The notes under the pieces: model-generated
Database searches by the model: none
The model's input: the letters and a program-made list of their open reading frames with translations, nothing else
What the model was told of the DNA's origin: nothing
Assembly: GCA_002483365.1 (NCBI GenBank)
Contig: DLHT01000017.1
Location: 355,795-419,794 of the forward strand
Length of the DNA: 64,000 bases
Source: Cellvibrio sp. UBA7661
Lineage (GTDB): Bacteria > Pseudomonadota > Gammaproteobacteria > Pseudomonadales > Cellvibrionaceae
Reading direction: 5' to 3'
Translations under genes and position numbers: made by a program
Shown here: positions 18,126-26,819 of the stretch, piece after piece
How positions within the stretch are numbered: position 1 is the first letter of the stretch
Layout: the number at the start of each line of letters is the position of its first letter

Positions 18126-18844
18126 TCGCTCTTTTCCGTTAAGTAAATAAAACTATTTAACGTCAGTCGCCCCACAATAGGGTTGGGGCGGAACTGGAAG
18201 TTTTCGGGAATGGATGCCGAATGCAGTATATCGCTAGGGTACATAATTAAACGGTTGAAATTGGCTTCATACCGGCCAATTTCTTCATAGTATTTGTTAG
18301 AACCATTGATGTATTTTTTATGCCAGCTCGTATCCAGCGCCTCTCTTGCAAGGTGTTCGCCGTAAACATCCATGCGCTCCGGCGAGAGCTGCTCAAACCC
18401 GGTTGCCCGGTGGCGATAAAACGATGTGCCGCCTTTATCGGGTGTACAAAGATAATGCACACAAGCCAGTTTTTCTTTATGGATGGTATCAACGTGAGGG
18501 CGCGATTGCGGCAAAGCCAAACGTGCAGGCGGAGTGAGGACTAAAGAATAGGTCGATTGAGAATAATGGATGTTTTCTCGCGTAAGATTAAACGCTTCAC
18601 AAATAATATCGGGCAAATAGGTTTGCAGTGCTTGACTATAAAATTCCGGCACATTGGATTGTATTCCGGGGTAAAAATCTGTGCCATCACGAAAATCTCC
18701 AAATTTTACCGCAAACCCCAACAAGGCTTCCGCCTCATGTAAGAAATTATCGATCACCAATATCGGTGTTTTTTCATTGCCGACAATGTCAATACGGTAT
18801 CTGAATTGTGAGTGTAATGGTGGTAAGAAATCAGTGTTATTCAT
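18122..18844 (-). CDS. DUF6445-type Fe(II)/2-oxoglutarate oxygenase-like protein
   Basis: A 240-residue protein, convergent with halogenase 2 and overlapping its end by 4 bases. It contains an H117-x-D119 pair in SRPHVDT, H208 in SDILHSA and R226 in VGRLTLN, the H-x-D...H...R layout of Fe(II)/2-oxoglutarate oxygenases. The sequence fits the DUF6445 family that accompanies tryptophan halogenases. ATG 18844 (MNNTDFLPP) is preceded by GAGA; an upstream ATG at 18901 lacks a ribosome site. It probably acts in the same pathway as the halogenase cluster, though transcribed from the other side. Confidence 0.75.
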   Translation of the reverse strand: MNNTDFLPPLHSQFRYRIDIVGNEKTPILVIDNFLHEAEALLGFAVKFGDFRDGTDFYPGIQSNVPEFYSQALQTYLPDIICEAFNLTRENIHYSQSTYSLVLTPPARLALPQSRPHVDTIHKEKLACVHYLCTPDKGGTSFYRHRATGFEQLSPERMDVYGEHLAREALDTSWHKKYINGSNKYYEEIGRYEANFNRLIMYPSDILHSASIPENFQFRPNPIVGRLTLNSFIYLTEKSD

Positions 18845-18920
18845 TTTATTTTCTCGCGATAAGTTCGCTGATTTTATCACCGATTTTGACTGCTCTTCCA
18901 TTATTAAGTTGTGTGAGGGA

Positions 18921-19174
18921 ATGATTTTGAAAAATCAAACAGATGCTGGTCAAAAAGAGTCATTTATTCGTATTATGAGGTCTAATTTATTAGATTTTTT
19001 TTAATATATTTATTTGCAGGTGCAATCCCGTTTATGTTCGAAGGATTCAAATTTGACAGATTTGAACTGGGTGTTCCCACATTAATAGGGATAGTTATTG
19101 TGTTAGGTATTATTTCATTTTTGTTGTATTGCGCTTATCTTTATTCAAGATCTTCTTTGCTGAAGAAGGGTTAA
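18921..19174 (+). pseudogene. Small membrane-protein ORF interrupted at a T8 run
   Basis: From ATG 18921, with GAGGGA just upstream, 27 codons run (MILKNQTDAGQKESF...SNLLDFF) and stop at TAA 19002. Adding one base in the run of eight T (18993-19000 region), or a -1 slip on T TTT TTT, continues the frame as LIYLFAGAIPFMFEGFKFD... to TAA 19174. That gives an 84-residue protein with two membrane segments and the tail SSLLKKG. The downstream part alone (ATG 19034) would be 46 residues. It may be a real frameshift, a sequencing error, or slippage-dependent expression. I do not recognise a family. Confidence 0.45.
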
Positions 19175-19333
19175 GGAAGATTAAAAGAATTATGCGCAAC
19201 CGATAGCGCTTACTACTGTACTCATGGGGTTCTATTTGCCCCAATTCCCATCCCCACGTATCATCCCAATCCTATTTCCAGCGCCATTTTCCTGATGGCG
19301 TTTACTGGGCTATTGGGTGATTATTGGGTCGCT

Positions 19334-22300
19334 ATGTCGAATATTTGGTTAAGTTATAAACAGTCTGTCGTCAATGTCATGGGGCGTGACCGGCATAAGC
19401 TTGGGCGGCGTTTGAATGAGCTGGAGAAGCTGGCGCGGGCGGGTAAGCCTTATGAAGAGGCGCTGGAGAAATGGCAGGCGCAGTTGGCGAAGTCGCAGGC
19501 TGAGGTGGAGCGCCGCCAGTTGTTGGTGCCGGAGCAGATTGAATTCCCTAATTTGCCTGTCTGCGAAAAGCGCGAGGAAATTGCGCAGATTATTGCCGCG
19601 AATCAGGTAGTGGTGTTAGCGGGTGAGACGGGTTCCGGTAAGACCACGCAGATTCCCAAAATATGCTTGAGTATTGGCCGTGGTGTAAATGGCCTTATTG
19701 GTCATACCCAGCCGCGCCGGATTGCGGCGAATACTGTCGCTAACCGAATTGCTGAGGAGCTGAAAACCACACTGGGCGAGAAGGTGGGTTATCAGGTTCG
19801 CTTTAGTGACCAATCCAATGACAATACTCTAATCAAAGTAATGACCGACGGGATTTTGCTCGCGGAAATCCAGAATGATCCTTTCTTGAATAAATATGAC
19901 ACGCTAATTATTGATGAGGCGCATGAGCGCAGTTTGAATATCGATTTTCTACTCGGCTATTTAAAACAGCTTTTACCAAAACGCCCCGATTTAAAATTAA
20001 TTATTACCTCTGCAACTATCGACCTTGAGCGATTCTCGCAGCATTTTAATAATGCGCCGATTATTGAAGTCTCTGGCCGCACTTATCCTGTTGAGGTTTG
20101 GTATCGCCCGCTTTATGAATTTGAAGCGAGTGATGATAGCGATGCAGAGCCGGATCAATACGCGGCGATTGTCGATGCAGTACATGAAATTGAACTTAAT
20201 GAAAAAACCGGTTCCGGTGTTCGCGGTGGCGATATTCTGGTGTTTTTGAGTGGTGAGCGTGAAATTCGTGAGACTGCAGAAGCGTTGCGCAAAGCACAAT
20301 TTGCACATATGGAAGTGGTGCCATTTTATGCACGCCTGAGTTTGGCCGAACAGCAAAAAGTATTTTCACCGCACACCGGTCGTCGCATTGTGCTCGCGAC
20401 AAACGTGGCTGAAACCTCGATTACTGTACCGGGTATTCGCTACGTGATTGATCCGGGTTTTGCTCGCATTAGCCGCTATTCTTATCGCACCAAAGTGCAG
20501 CGTTTGCCGATTGAGCCAGTATCCCAAGCCAGTGCCAACCAACGCAAAGGCCGCTGTGGTCGTGTTGCTGAAGGTATTTGTATTCGCTTATACAGCGAAG
20601 AGGATTTTAATTCGCGCCCCGCATTTACCGATGCGGAAATCCTGCGTACCAATCTTGCTGCGGTTATTTTGCAAATGCTGCAATTGCGCATGGGCGATAT
20701 CCATAAATTTCCGTTTATCGATGTGCCTGATCATCGCTTGATTAGCGATGGTTTTAAATTGCTGGAAGAGTTGCATGCGGTTAATTCCAAAAATCAATTG
20801 ACGCCGATCGGTCAGCAGCTGAGTAAATTGCCGCTTGATCCGCGTCTTGCGCGCATGCTGATCTCTGCACAAGAGCAATCCTGCGTGCGTGAATTACTGA
20901 TTATTGCCAGTGCGCTTTCAGTGCAAGATCCGCGCGAGCGGCCGGTTGAAAAACAACAAGCTGCCGACCAAATGCATCGTCGTTTTTGGGCGGAGCATAC
21001 CGACTTTGCCGGTTTTATTAATCTGTGGGATTACTTTGAAACCCAACGGCAAGCACTCACGCAAAATCAATTACGCAAACTCTGCAAAAAAGAATTTCTG
21101 TCGTATTTGCGGTTGCGTGAATGGCGCGATGTGCATCACCAGTTGTGCGTTGCAGTCAAAGACTTGGGTATTCGCGTTAATACTGAGCCAGCAAATTATG
21201 AGTCTGTGCATAAAGCGCTGTTGACCGGATTGCTGGGAAATCTGGGTTTTAATCACGAAGAGCGCGAGTACCTTGGTGCGCGCAATCGAAAATTTTCTAT
21301 CTTCCCCGGATCATCGCTTGCGAAAAAAACGCCCAAGTGGATCATGGCGGCAGAGTTGATTGAAACCTCAAAATTATTTGCGCACACGGTTGCCAAAATT
21401 GAACCTGAGTGGGTTATTGCGGCTGCGGAGCATTTAATCAAGCGTCAGCATTTTGAACCTCATTATGATTCGCGCGCAGGGCAGGTGATGGCTTATGAAA
21501 AAATCACCTTGTATGGATTGACGATTGTCGAGAAAAAAGCAGTTAACTATAGCCATATCGATCAGGCGCAATCGCGTGAAGTGTTTATCCGTGCAGCGTT
21601 GGTAGAAGGCCAATACGCGCAGCACCCCAAACGTAAACACTTGCAACAACAAGCAGGATTTAAGGATTTTTATACGCATCAGCAAAACTTGTTGCAAGAG
21701 TTGGAAGATTTAGAAGCGAAATCTCGCCGGCGCGATATTGTGGTAGATGAACAAGTTATTTTTGATTTTTATAACGAGCGCATTCCATCGCATATTACTA
21801 ATCTGGCAGGGTTTGAATCCTGGCGTAAAAAAGCGGAGCAAAGTAATCCGCAATTACTGTATATCACGCGCGAAACCTTAATGCGCCACGGTGCAGGTGA
21901 TGTCACTGCCGCACAATTTCCAAATGAACTTGAATGGCGTGGAATGTTGTTTCCACTCAGTTACCATTTTGAACCAAACCATCCATTTGATGGAGTTAGC
22001 ATTCACGTTCCCATGAGTGTGTTGCATCAGGTTCCGGAATATCGTTTGGAGTGGTTGGTGCCGGGAATGTTGCGCGATAAATGTATTGGGTTGATTAAAT
22101 CGCTGCCCAAAAATCTACGCAAACATTTTGTACCTGTGCCAGATGTTGTGGATAAAGTATTGGCTGTTGTTACGCCCGATAACAAACCATTGACTGAAAT
22201 AATTGGTTTGCAATTAAAGCGTTTAACCGGTGTGGATATTCCCAAAGATGCTTGGTTAGAAACCCAAGTAGATGACTATTACCGCTTTAATATCCATGTA

Positions 22301-23296
22301 GTGGACGACAAGGGAAAAATCATTGCCAGCAGCCGCGACTTGGATTCACTACGAAATAAATACCGTGAGCGGGTGCAGCAAAACATTCAATCGGCCGCAA
22401 CCGATATTGAGCGCGATGCTATTACCAGCTGGGATTTTGATGAGCTGCATAGGTCGATTCAATTGCCACGGGGAGGGATAAGTATTCGTGCGTATCCGGC
22501 ACTGGTAGATAAAAATACCAGTGTCGCGTTACAAGTACTCGATAACCCCTTGCAAGCGTTGGATTTAACCCAGCGTGGTCTTGCTCGCTTGGTATATTTG
22601 TCGCTTGCACAAACGGTTAAATATTTGCAAAAAGAATTACTAAAAGGGCAAGAGGTCACATTGACACTGGCAGGAATTGGAAACCGCGAGCAAGTGGCTG
22701 ATGATTTGATTATGGCTTCGATCAAACAACTCGCGGTTCCGGATCAACAGAAGCTGCCACGTTCAAAGCCTGAATTCGATGCGTGTGTAATGAATACAAA
22801 AGATAAATTGATTGCGCATGCGCAAGAGTTGGCGAACCATCTTGTCAGCAGTTTGAAATTACTGGTCGATGTTAAAAAGCAACTCAAACAGCAAAAAAAT
22901 ATGCTGCTGCTGGCATATACAATCAGTGATATTAATCAGCAAATTAGCCAACTTTTTTACCCCGGGTTGATCTATAAAACCCCGGCGCAATGGTTGTCGC
23001 AATATCCAAAATACATGCGCGGTATCCAGCAGCGTTTGGAAAAAGCGGCACTCAATCCACAGAAAGATAAGCTGCAATTAGCAGAGGTTGCGCCTCATTG
23101 GCAGCGCCTTGCAGATTATCTGACGAAAGAGGGTGAGTATCGCCTCACGCAAAATGCAGCACTGCAAGATTACCGCTGGTGGATTGAGGAGTTGCGTATT
23201 TCTTTATTTGCCCAGACGCTGAAAACCCAGGTGCCGGTATCGGATAAACGTCTGGATAAACAATGGGAGCAGGCCATGTTGGATGCGCAGGGGTAA
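19334..23296 (+). CDS. hrpA: ATP-dependent RNA helicase HrpA
   Basis: A DEAH-box helicase of about 1320 residues; E. coli HrpA (1300 residues) rescues stalled or colliding ribosomes. Visible are motif I GETGSGKTTQIPK, motif Ia TQPRRIAA, motif II LIIDEAHERS, motif III SATID, motif V TNVAETSIT and motif VI QRKGRCGR. The helicase-associated and OB-fold regions and the long HrpA-specific C-terminal domain (DUF3418 type) follow. An in-frame ATG at 19295 would add 13 residues but lies inside a hairpin (CGCCAT...ATGGCG) and has no ribosome site, so ATG 19334 is preferred; another is at 19379. Confidence 0.93.
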   Translation: MSNIWLSYKQSVVNVMGRDRHKLGRRLNELEKLARAGKPYEEALEKWQAQLAKSQAEVERRQLLVPEQIEFPNLPVCEKREEIAQIIAANQVVVLAGETGSGKTTQIPKICLSIGRGVNGLIGHTQPRRIAANTVANRIAEELKTTLGEKVGYQVRFSDQSNDNTLIKVMTDGILLAEIQNDPFLNKYDTLIIDEAHERSLNIDFLLGYLKQLLPKRPDLKLIITSATIDLERFSQHFNNAPIIEVSGRTYPVEVWYRPLYEFEASDDSDAEPDQYAAIVDAVHEIELNEKTGSGVRGGDILVFLSGEREIRETAEALRKAQFAHMEVVPFYARLSLAEQQKVFSPHTGRRIVLATNVAETSITVPGIRYVIDPGFARISRYSYRTKVQRLPIEPVSQASANQRKGRCGRVAEGICIRLYSEEDFNSRPAFTDAEILRTNLAAVILQMLQLRMGDIHKFPFIDVPDHRLISDGFKLLEELHAVNSKNQLTPIGQQLSKLPLDPRLARMLISAQEQSCVRELLIIASALSVQDPRERPVEKQQAADQMHRRFWAEHTDFAGFINLWDYFETQRQALTQNQLRKLCKKEFLSYLRLREWRDVHHQLCVAVKDLGIRVNTEPANYESVHKALLTGLLGNLGFNHEEREYLGARNRKFSIFPGSSLAKKTPKWIMAAELIETSKLFAHTVAKIEPEWVIAAAEHLIKRQHFEPHYDSRAGQVMAYEKITLYGLTIVEKKAVNYSHIDQAQSREVFIRAALVEGQYAQHPKRKHLQQQAGFKDFYTHQQNLLQELEDLEAKSRRRDIVVDEQVIFDFYNERIPSHITNLAGFESWRKKAEQSNPQLLYITRETLMRHGAGDVTAAQFPNELEWRGMLFPLSYHFEPNHPFDGVSIHVPMSVLHQVPEYRLEWLVPGMLRDKCIGLIKSLPKNLRKHFVPVPDVVDKVLAVVTPDNKPLTEIIGLQLKRLTGVDIPKDAWLETQVDDYYRFNIHVVDDKGKIIASSRDLDSLRNKYRERVQQNIQSAATDIERDAITSWDFDELHRSIQLPRGGISIRAYPALVDKNTSVALQVLDNPLQALDLTQRGLARLVYLSLAQTVKYLQKELLKGQEVTLTLAGIGNREQVADDLIMASIKQLAVPDQQKLPRSKPEFDACVMNTKDKLIAHAQELANHLVSSLKLLVDVKKQLKQQKNMLLLAYTISDINQQISQLFYPGLIYKTPAQWLSQYPKYMRGIQQRLEKAALNPQKDKLQLAEVAPHWQRLADYLTKEGEYRLTQNAALQDYRWWIEELRISLFAQTLKTQVPVSDKRLDKQWEQAMLDAQG

Positions 23297-23407
23297 AGGT
23301 AGGATTAAAAGGCAGAGTTAAAAAGTGTTTAGCTGCTGTAACAAAGCCGGGGAATGTTAGTCTATCGGCTAGGCATTTGGTCTTGGGCAAATAATTGACG
23401 CCATTAT

Positions 23408-23435
23408 GTAACCAGACGCTGGGGACACCGCTAGC
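23408..23435 (+). promoter_or_regulatory. Possible ECF-type promoter before hvfA (weak)
   Basis: GTAACC (23408-23413), 16 bases, then GCTAGC (23430-23435), about 75 bases before the hvfA start. A GTAACC -35 element is used by some extracytoplasmic-function sigma factors, including one controlling bufferin genes in Caulobacter, as I recall. The -10 element here does not clearly match. No copper-responsive operator was identified. Confidence 0.25.
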
Positions 23436-23510
23436 TCTGCCGCCTTGGCTGTGCTAGTTTTTCTGTCGGCCTTACCGCCGTCAATAACACATAACCTGCT
23501 GGAGTGTATT

Positions 23511-23855
23511 ATGAATAACAAAATTTCTTCCATGTCTGCTTTGTTCGGCGCTGCTGTGGTTGCATCGGCTGCCTTGGCTCCTATCGCATCTGCTGCTGAT
23601 GCAAACTTTACCGCAACATCGCTGAATGCCGGTTATACCTTGGCAGATAATAGTTCAGCCAAATCTGAAGGTGAGCACAAGTGTGGCGAGGGTAAATGCG
23701 CTACAGAACACAAAAAGTCTGATAAAGAAGGCAAATGTGGTGAGGGCAAGTGCGGCGAAGGAAAATGCGGAGCCGATAAAAAAGCCGAAGGTGAAGGAAA
23801 ATGTGGTGAAGGTAAATGTGGTGGCGATAAAAAAGAAGAGAAAAAAGCCGAGTAA
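23511..23855 (+). CDS. hvfA: EGKCG-repeat RiPP precursor, HvfA/bufferin-like
   Basis: A 114-residue secreted peptide. Residues 1-28 form a signal peptide (SALFGAAVVASAALAPIASAA). The mature part is Lys/Glu/Gly-rich and carries seven cysteines: HKCG, EGKCA and five perfect EGKCG motifs. In the Haemophilus HvfABC system such cysteines are converted by HvfB/HvfC into oxazolone-thioamide copper ligands. The start has GGAG 6 bases upstream. Its stop TAA shares a base with the ATG of the MNIO gene, so the genes are translationally coupled. Predicted to be exported and to bind copper in the periplasm; that role is inferred from the family and gene order. Confidence 0.88.
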   Translation: MNNKISSMSALFGAAVVASAALAPIASAADANFTATSLNAGYTLADNSSAKSEGEHKCGEGKCATEHKKSDKEGKCGEGKCGEGKCGADKKAEGEGKCGEGKCGGDKKEEKKAE

Positions 23856-24718
23856 TGCGAGTTAATCCTGCCGCAGCGGATTACACCGCTGCTATTAGCG
23901 GCGCTGGTCTTGGCTTGCGCCGTAGCCTCTTGAATACGCTGGAGCAATCAGCGCCAGACGATATTCATTTTATGGAAGTTGCGCCGGAAAACTGGATTAA
24001 TGTTGGTGGTCGGTTGGGTAAAAAATTCCGGTCATACACCGAACGTTTTCCTTTTGTTTGTCACGGCCTTTCATTGTCTATTGGTTCGCCTGCGCCGCTT
24101 AATACCGAGTTATTATTGGCGATAAAAAAATTCATGCATGAACATAGTATTCGTTACTACAGCGAACACTTGAGTTATTGCAGTGATCACGGCCAGCTTT
24201 ATGATTTGCTCCCCATTCCGTTTACGGAAGAAGCAATCGATTACGTCGCAGAGCGCATCCAACGTGCACAGGATATTCTCGGGCAGCGTATCGCCATTGA
24301 AAACTCATCGTACTATTGTGCGCCCCAGCAAGAAATGAGCGAGAGTGAGTTTATCAATGCCGTGATAAAAAAAGCGGACTGCGCGCTCTTGTTGGATGTT
24401 AATAATATTTACGTGAACAGTATTAATCACCAGTACGACCCTTACGAATTTTTGGCGAGTTTGCCGGGCGAGCGCACAGCCTATATTCATATTGCTGGCC
24501 ATTTTGAAGAAGCAGAGGATTTACGCGTAGATACGCATGGTACGCCTGTGATTAACCCGGTGTGGAAACTACTGGAAAAAACCTATGAATTATTTGGTGT
24601 AAAACCCACATTGTTGGAGCGGGATTTTAATATTCCACCACTTTCAGAATTAATGGATGAATTGGCGGAAATTAAAAAGCGCCAACAATCATTTGCAACA
24701 GGCGGCTTGTTGCGATGA
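23855..24718 (+). CDS. hvfB: MNIO (DUF692) multinuclear iron oxidase, HvfB-like
   Basis: A 287-residue DUF692 enzyme, the multinuclear non-heme iron oxidase family that modifies cysteines in RiPP precursors. The TIM-barrel metal ligands are all visible: E45 in VAPENW, H70 in CHGLSLSIG, E104-H105 in YSEHLSY, E149-N150 in IENSSYY, D181 and N183 in LLDVNNIYVN, H212/H216 in IHIAGH, D226/H228 in VDTHG and E255 in LLERDFN. Its ATG overlaps the hvfA stop and its end overlaps the start of the next gene by 4 bases. It most likely installs modifications on the EGKCG cysteines of the upstream peptide. Confidence 0.92.
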   Translation: MRVNPAAADYTAAISGAGLGLRRSLLNTLEQSAPDDIHFMEVAPENWINVGGRLGKKFRSYTERFPFVCHGLSLSIGSPAPLNTELLLAIKKFMHEHSIRYYSEHLSYCSDHGQLYDLLPIPFTEEAIDYVAERIQRAQDILGQRIAIENSSYYCAPQQEMSESEFINAVIKKADCALLLDVNNIYVNSINHQYDPYEFLASLPGERTAYIHIAGHFEEAEDLRVDTHGTPVINPVWKLLEKTYELFGVKPTLLERDFNIPPLSELMDELAEIKKRQQSFATGGLLR

Positions 24719-25473
24719 AAACATTCCAACAAACCCAGTTAGCATTTGCACGACACATGCGCGCACCACAGGAATATCCTGCACCGACAGGAATAGAAGA
24801 CCGCCGCTTGGGGATTTACCGCGAGCTGGTGTACAACAACATCGAAAGTTTGATTGCGACGGTTTTTCCTGTACTGCGTTCGTTACTGCCGAATTCCCAT
24901 TGGCACAGCATAGTGCGCGATTTTATCCAGCACCATGAATGCAAAACGCCGTATTTTTTGGAAATCAGCGAAGAGTTTTTGCATTATCTTGCGCAGGAGC
25001 GAGGTGTGCGTGAGGGTGATCCGGTATTTTTATTGGAGCTGGCACACTATGAATGGATTGAGTTGGCATTGGATGTCAGTGAAGAATCTATTCCCCCAGC
25101 AGGGGATTTACCGGCCGATGTAATGGCTGCAAAACCGCGAGTGTCGCCCTTGGTAGCGGTTCTCGCTTATCAATATCCCGTCCATAAAATTTCCCCGCAA
25201 TACCAGCCACAGCTTCCAGAACCGGTGCATTTGGTTGTGTACCGCAACCGTGCTGATAAGGTTTGTTTTATGGAAACCAATCCACTTACTCAGCGTCTGT
25301 TGTCATTATTACAGTCCTGTTCTGAATTGCAGTCCTGTTCCGACACTCTGGCAGATGTTGTGGGGATTATCGCTAAAGAGCTGGGGCAGCAGAATATGGG
25401 CGGATTGGCTGATAATGCATTGGCGCGGATAACACATTTATTCAGTGCGAGCGTGATCAGTCACTTCGAGTGA
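24715..25473 (+). CDS. hvfC: DUF2063 partner protein, HvfC-like
   Basis: A 252-residue protein with the N-terminal DUF2063 (putative DNA-binding) domain: FQQTQLAFARHMRAP, then the RLGIYRELVYNNIESLIATVFPVL signature and the FLLELAHYEWIELAL segment. In characterised MNIO systems this partner binds the precursor leader and delivers it to the oxidase; the DNA-binding label is a database name, not a shown activity. It overlaps hvfB by an ATGA. No fourth gene of DoxX type (hvfD) follows. Confidence 0.9.
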   Translation: MKTFQQTQLAFARHMRAPQEYPAPTGIEDRRLGIYRELVYNNIESLIATVFPVLRSLLPNSHWHSIVRDFIQHHECKTPYFLEISEEFLHYLAQERGVREGDPVFLLELAHYEWIELALDVSEESIPPAGDLPADVMAAKPRVSPLVAVLAYQYPVHKISPQYQPQLPEPVHLVVYRNRADKVCFMETNPLTQRLLSLLQSCSELQSCSDTLADVVGIIAKELGQQNMGGLADNALARITHLFSASVISHFE

Positions 25474-25633
25474 TTTTTGTACTAATATGGATTATTTTTA
25501 GTCAATTATTGGTATTTTGATTATCAAAATCGAAAAAAAATACATAAACAATCGACTTTTGATCTAAAACAATGCCCAGGTACAAGACTTCATCGTTTTT
25601 CTTTCTATAATTCATGACGCGTATTCAGTGTGT

Positions 25634-25673
25634 TTGTCATATTTCTGTAACTTTACGGTCACACAATGGCAAC
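25634..25673 (+). promoter_or_regulatory. Pho-box array upstream of the porin gene
   Basis: Heptamers TTGTCAT, CTGTAAC, CGGTCAC and TGGCAAC start at 25634, 25645, 25656 and 25667, exactly 11 bases apart with AT-rich 4-base spacers. They resemble the PhoB repeat CTGTCAT. A possible -10 (CATTAT, 25693-25698) lies 20 bases beyond the array. The porin start is 95 bases further downstream. Confidence 0.65.
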
Positions 25674-25767
25674 GCGACTGAAACACAAGTGTCATTATTT
25701 CAATAAGCCTGATCCCCGATGCCCAGGAATTGGACATCAACAAACACACATCAAAGGAGTCAACTCC

Positions 25768-26721
25768 ATGAAAAAATCATTATTAGCTTTGCTGATCGCT
25801 TCTGTTATTCCCGCTGCTGCATTTGCAGATGTTGTTGTCTACGGTAAAGCAAACGTGGCGATACAAAATGCAGATGAAGCTGCATTGGATGATAACCGTA
25901 TTGAACTGGTGAGCAATGCTTCACGTATCGGTTTAAAAGGTGGCGAAGAGATTAACTCCAGCCTGAAAATCATTTATCAATTTGAATACCAAACTGAAGT
26001 TGATGATGGAACCAATGGTTCGCAAACCATTGCACAACGCAATATTTATTTGGGCTTGCAAGGTTCTGCCGGTACCATCATGGGTGGTCATTTCGATACC
26101 CCAACCAAAGTTGCCCAGGAAAAAATCGATTTATTTAACGATCTTGAAGGCGATATCACTCACATCTTTAAAGGTGAAAACCGTGTGAGCAATATTGTGC
26201 AATACACCTCGCCATCATTCGGCGGTGGTTTTGCAGCGTCTGTTGCTTATGTGTCTGAAGAAAACGACGGCACCTTCAAACAAGCAGGCACACCGACCAA
26301 TGGCACATCGTTATCCTTTGGTTACACCAGCAATGTATTTTATGCCGGTATTGCCGCTGATCAGGATGTAGAAGCTGACGGCGTTGATTTAGTGCGCGCT
26401 GTTGCACGTGTTACTTTGGGTGCAGTGCAATTGGGTGTGTTGGCTGAGCAATACGAGAACGACAATACCGGTGTTGATGAAGATGGCGCACTGGTTTCTG
26501 CTCTGTGGAATATCACAGACAAGTGGGCATTGAAAGGCCAATACGGCCAATCTGATGTCAGAATGGCCGACGGTGAAAGCGCAAGTATTGGTCTGGATTA
26601 CAAAATGACTAAAGCGGCAACGTTATTCTCTTACATTACCTCTGTTGAAAACGAGCTGGTGAATGTTGCTGGTGAGCGTGACGATACTTACATCGGTGCT
26701 GGTATGGATTTCAAATTTTAA
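25768..26721 (+). CDS. Outer-membrane porin
   Basis: A 317-residue Gram-negative porin. The start is ATG 25768, with AAAGGAG 8 bases upstream; longer in-frame starts run through the promoter. Residues 1-20 are a signal peptide (KKSLLALLIASVIPAAAFA), followed by the porin N-terminus DVVVYGKANVAIQ, then the RIELVSNASRIGLKGGEE and QRNIYLGLQGSAGTIMGGHFDTP segments and a C-terminal Phe (MDFKF). It should form a trimeric 16-strand beta-barrel. The Pho-box array upstream suggests induction under phosphate limitation, as for PhoE/OprP-like porins; ion selectivity cannot be judged from sequence alone. Confidence 0.9.
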   Translation: MKKSLLALLIASVIPAAAFADVVVYGKANVAIQNADEAALDDNRIELVSNASRIGLKGGEEINSSLKIIYQFEYQTEVDDGTNGSQTIAQRNIYLGLQGSAGTIMGGHFDTPTKVAQEKIDLFNDLEGDITHIFKGENRVSNIVQYTSPSFGGGFAASVAYVSEENDGTFKQAGTPTNGTSLSFGYTSNVFYAGIAADQDVEADGVDLVRAVARVTLGAVQLGVLAEQYENDNTGVDEDGALVSALWNITDKWALKGQYGQSDVRMADGESASIGLDYKMTKAATLFSYITSVENELVNVAGERDDTYIGAGMDFKF

Positions 26722-26743
26722 TTTGCCAGTGTAAATGAGTATT

Positions 26744-26775
26744 GAAAGGGTGCTTATGCACCCTTTGTTGTTTTA
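26744..26775 (+). terminator. Rho-independent terminator of the porin gene
   Basis: AAAGGGTGC, a TTAT loop and GCACCCTTT, followed by a T-rich stretch. Confidence 0.85.
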
Positions 26776-26819
26776 ATTGGCCGCTTTTACCGGTTTAAAT
26801 AATCGTGCGGGAGAATTGG

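Noticed and set aside
23511..23855. Metallothionein
   Set aside because: The cysteines are in regular EGKCG units behind a signal peptide and the gene is coupled to MNIO and DUF2063 genes, so an Hvf-type precursor fits better.
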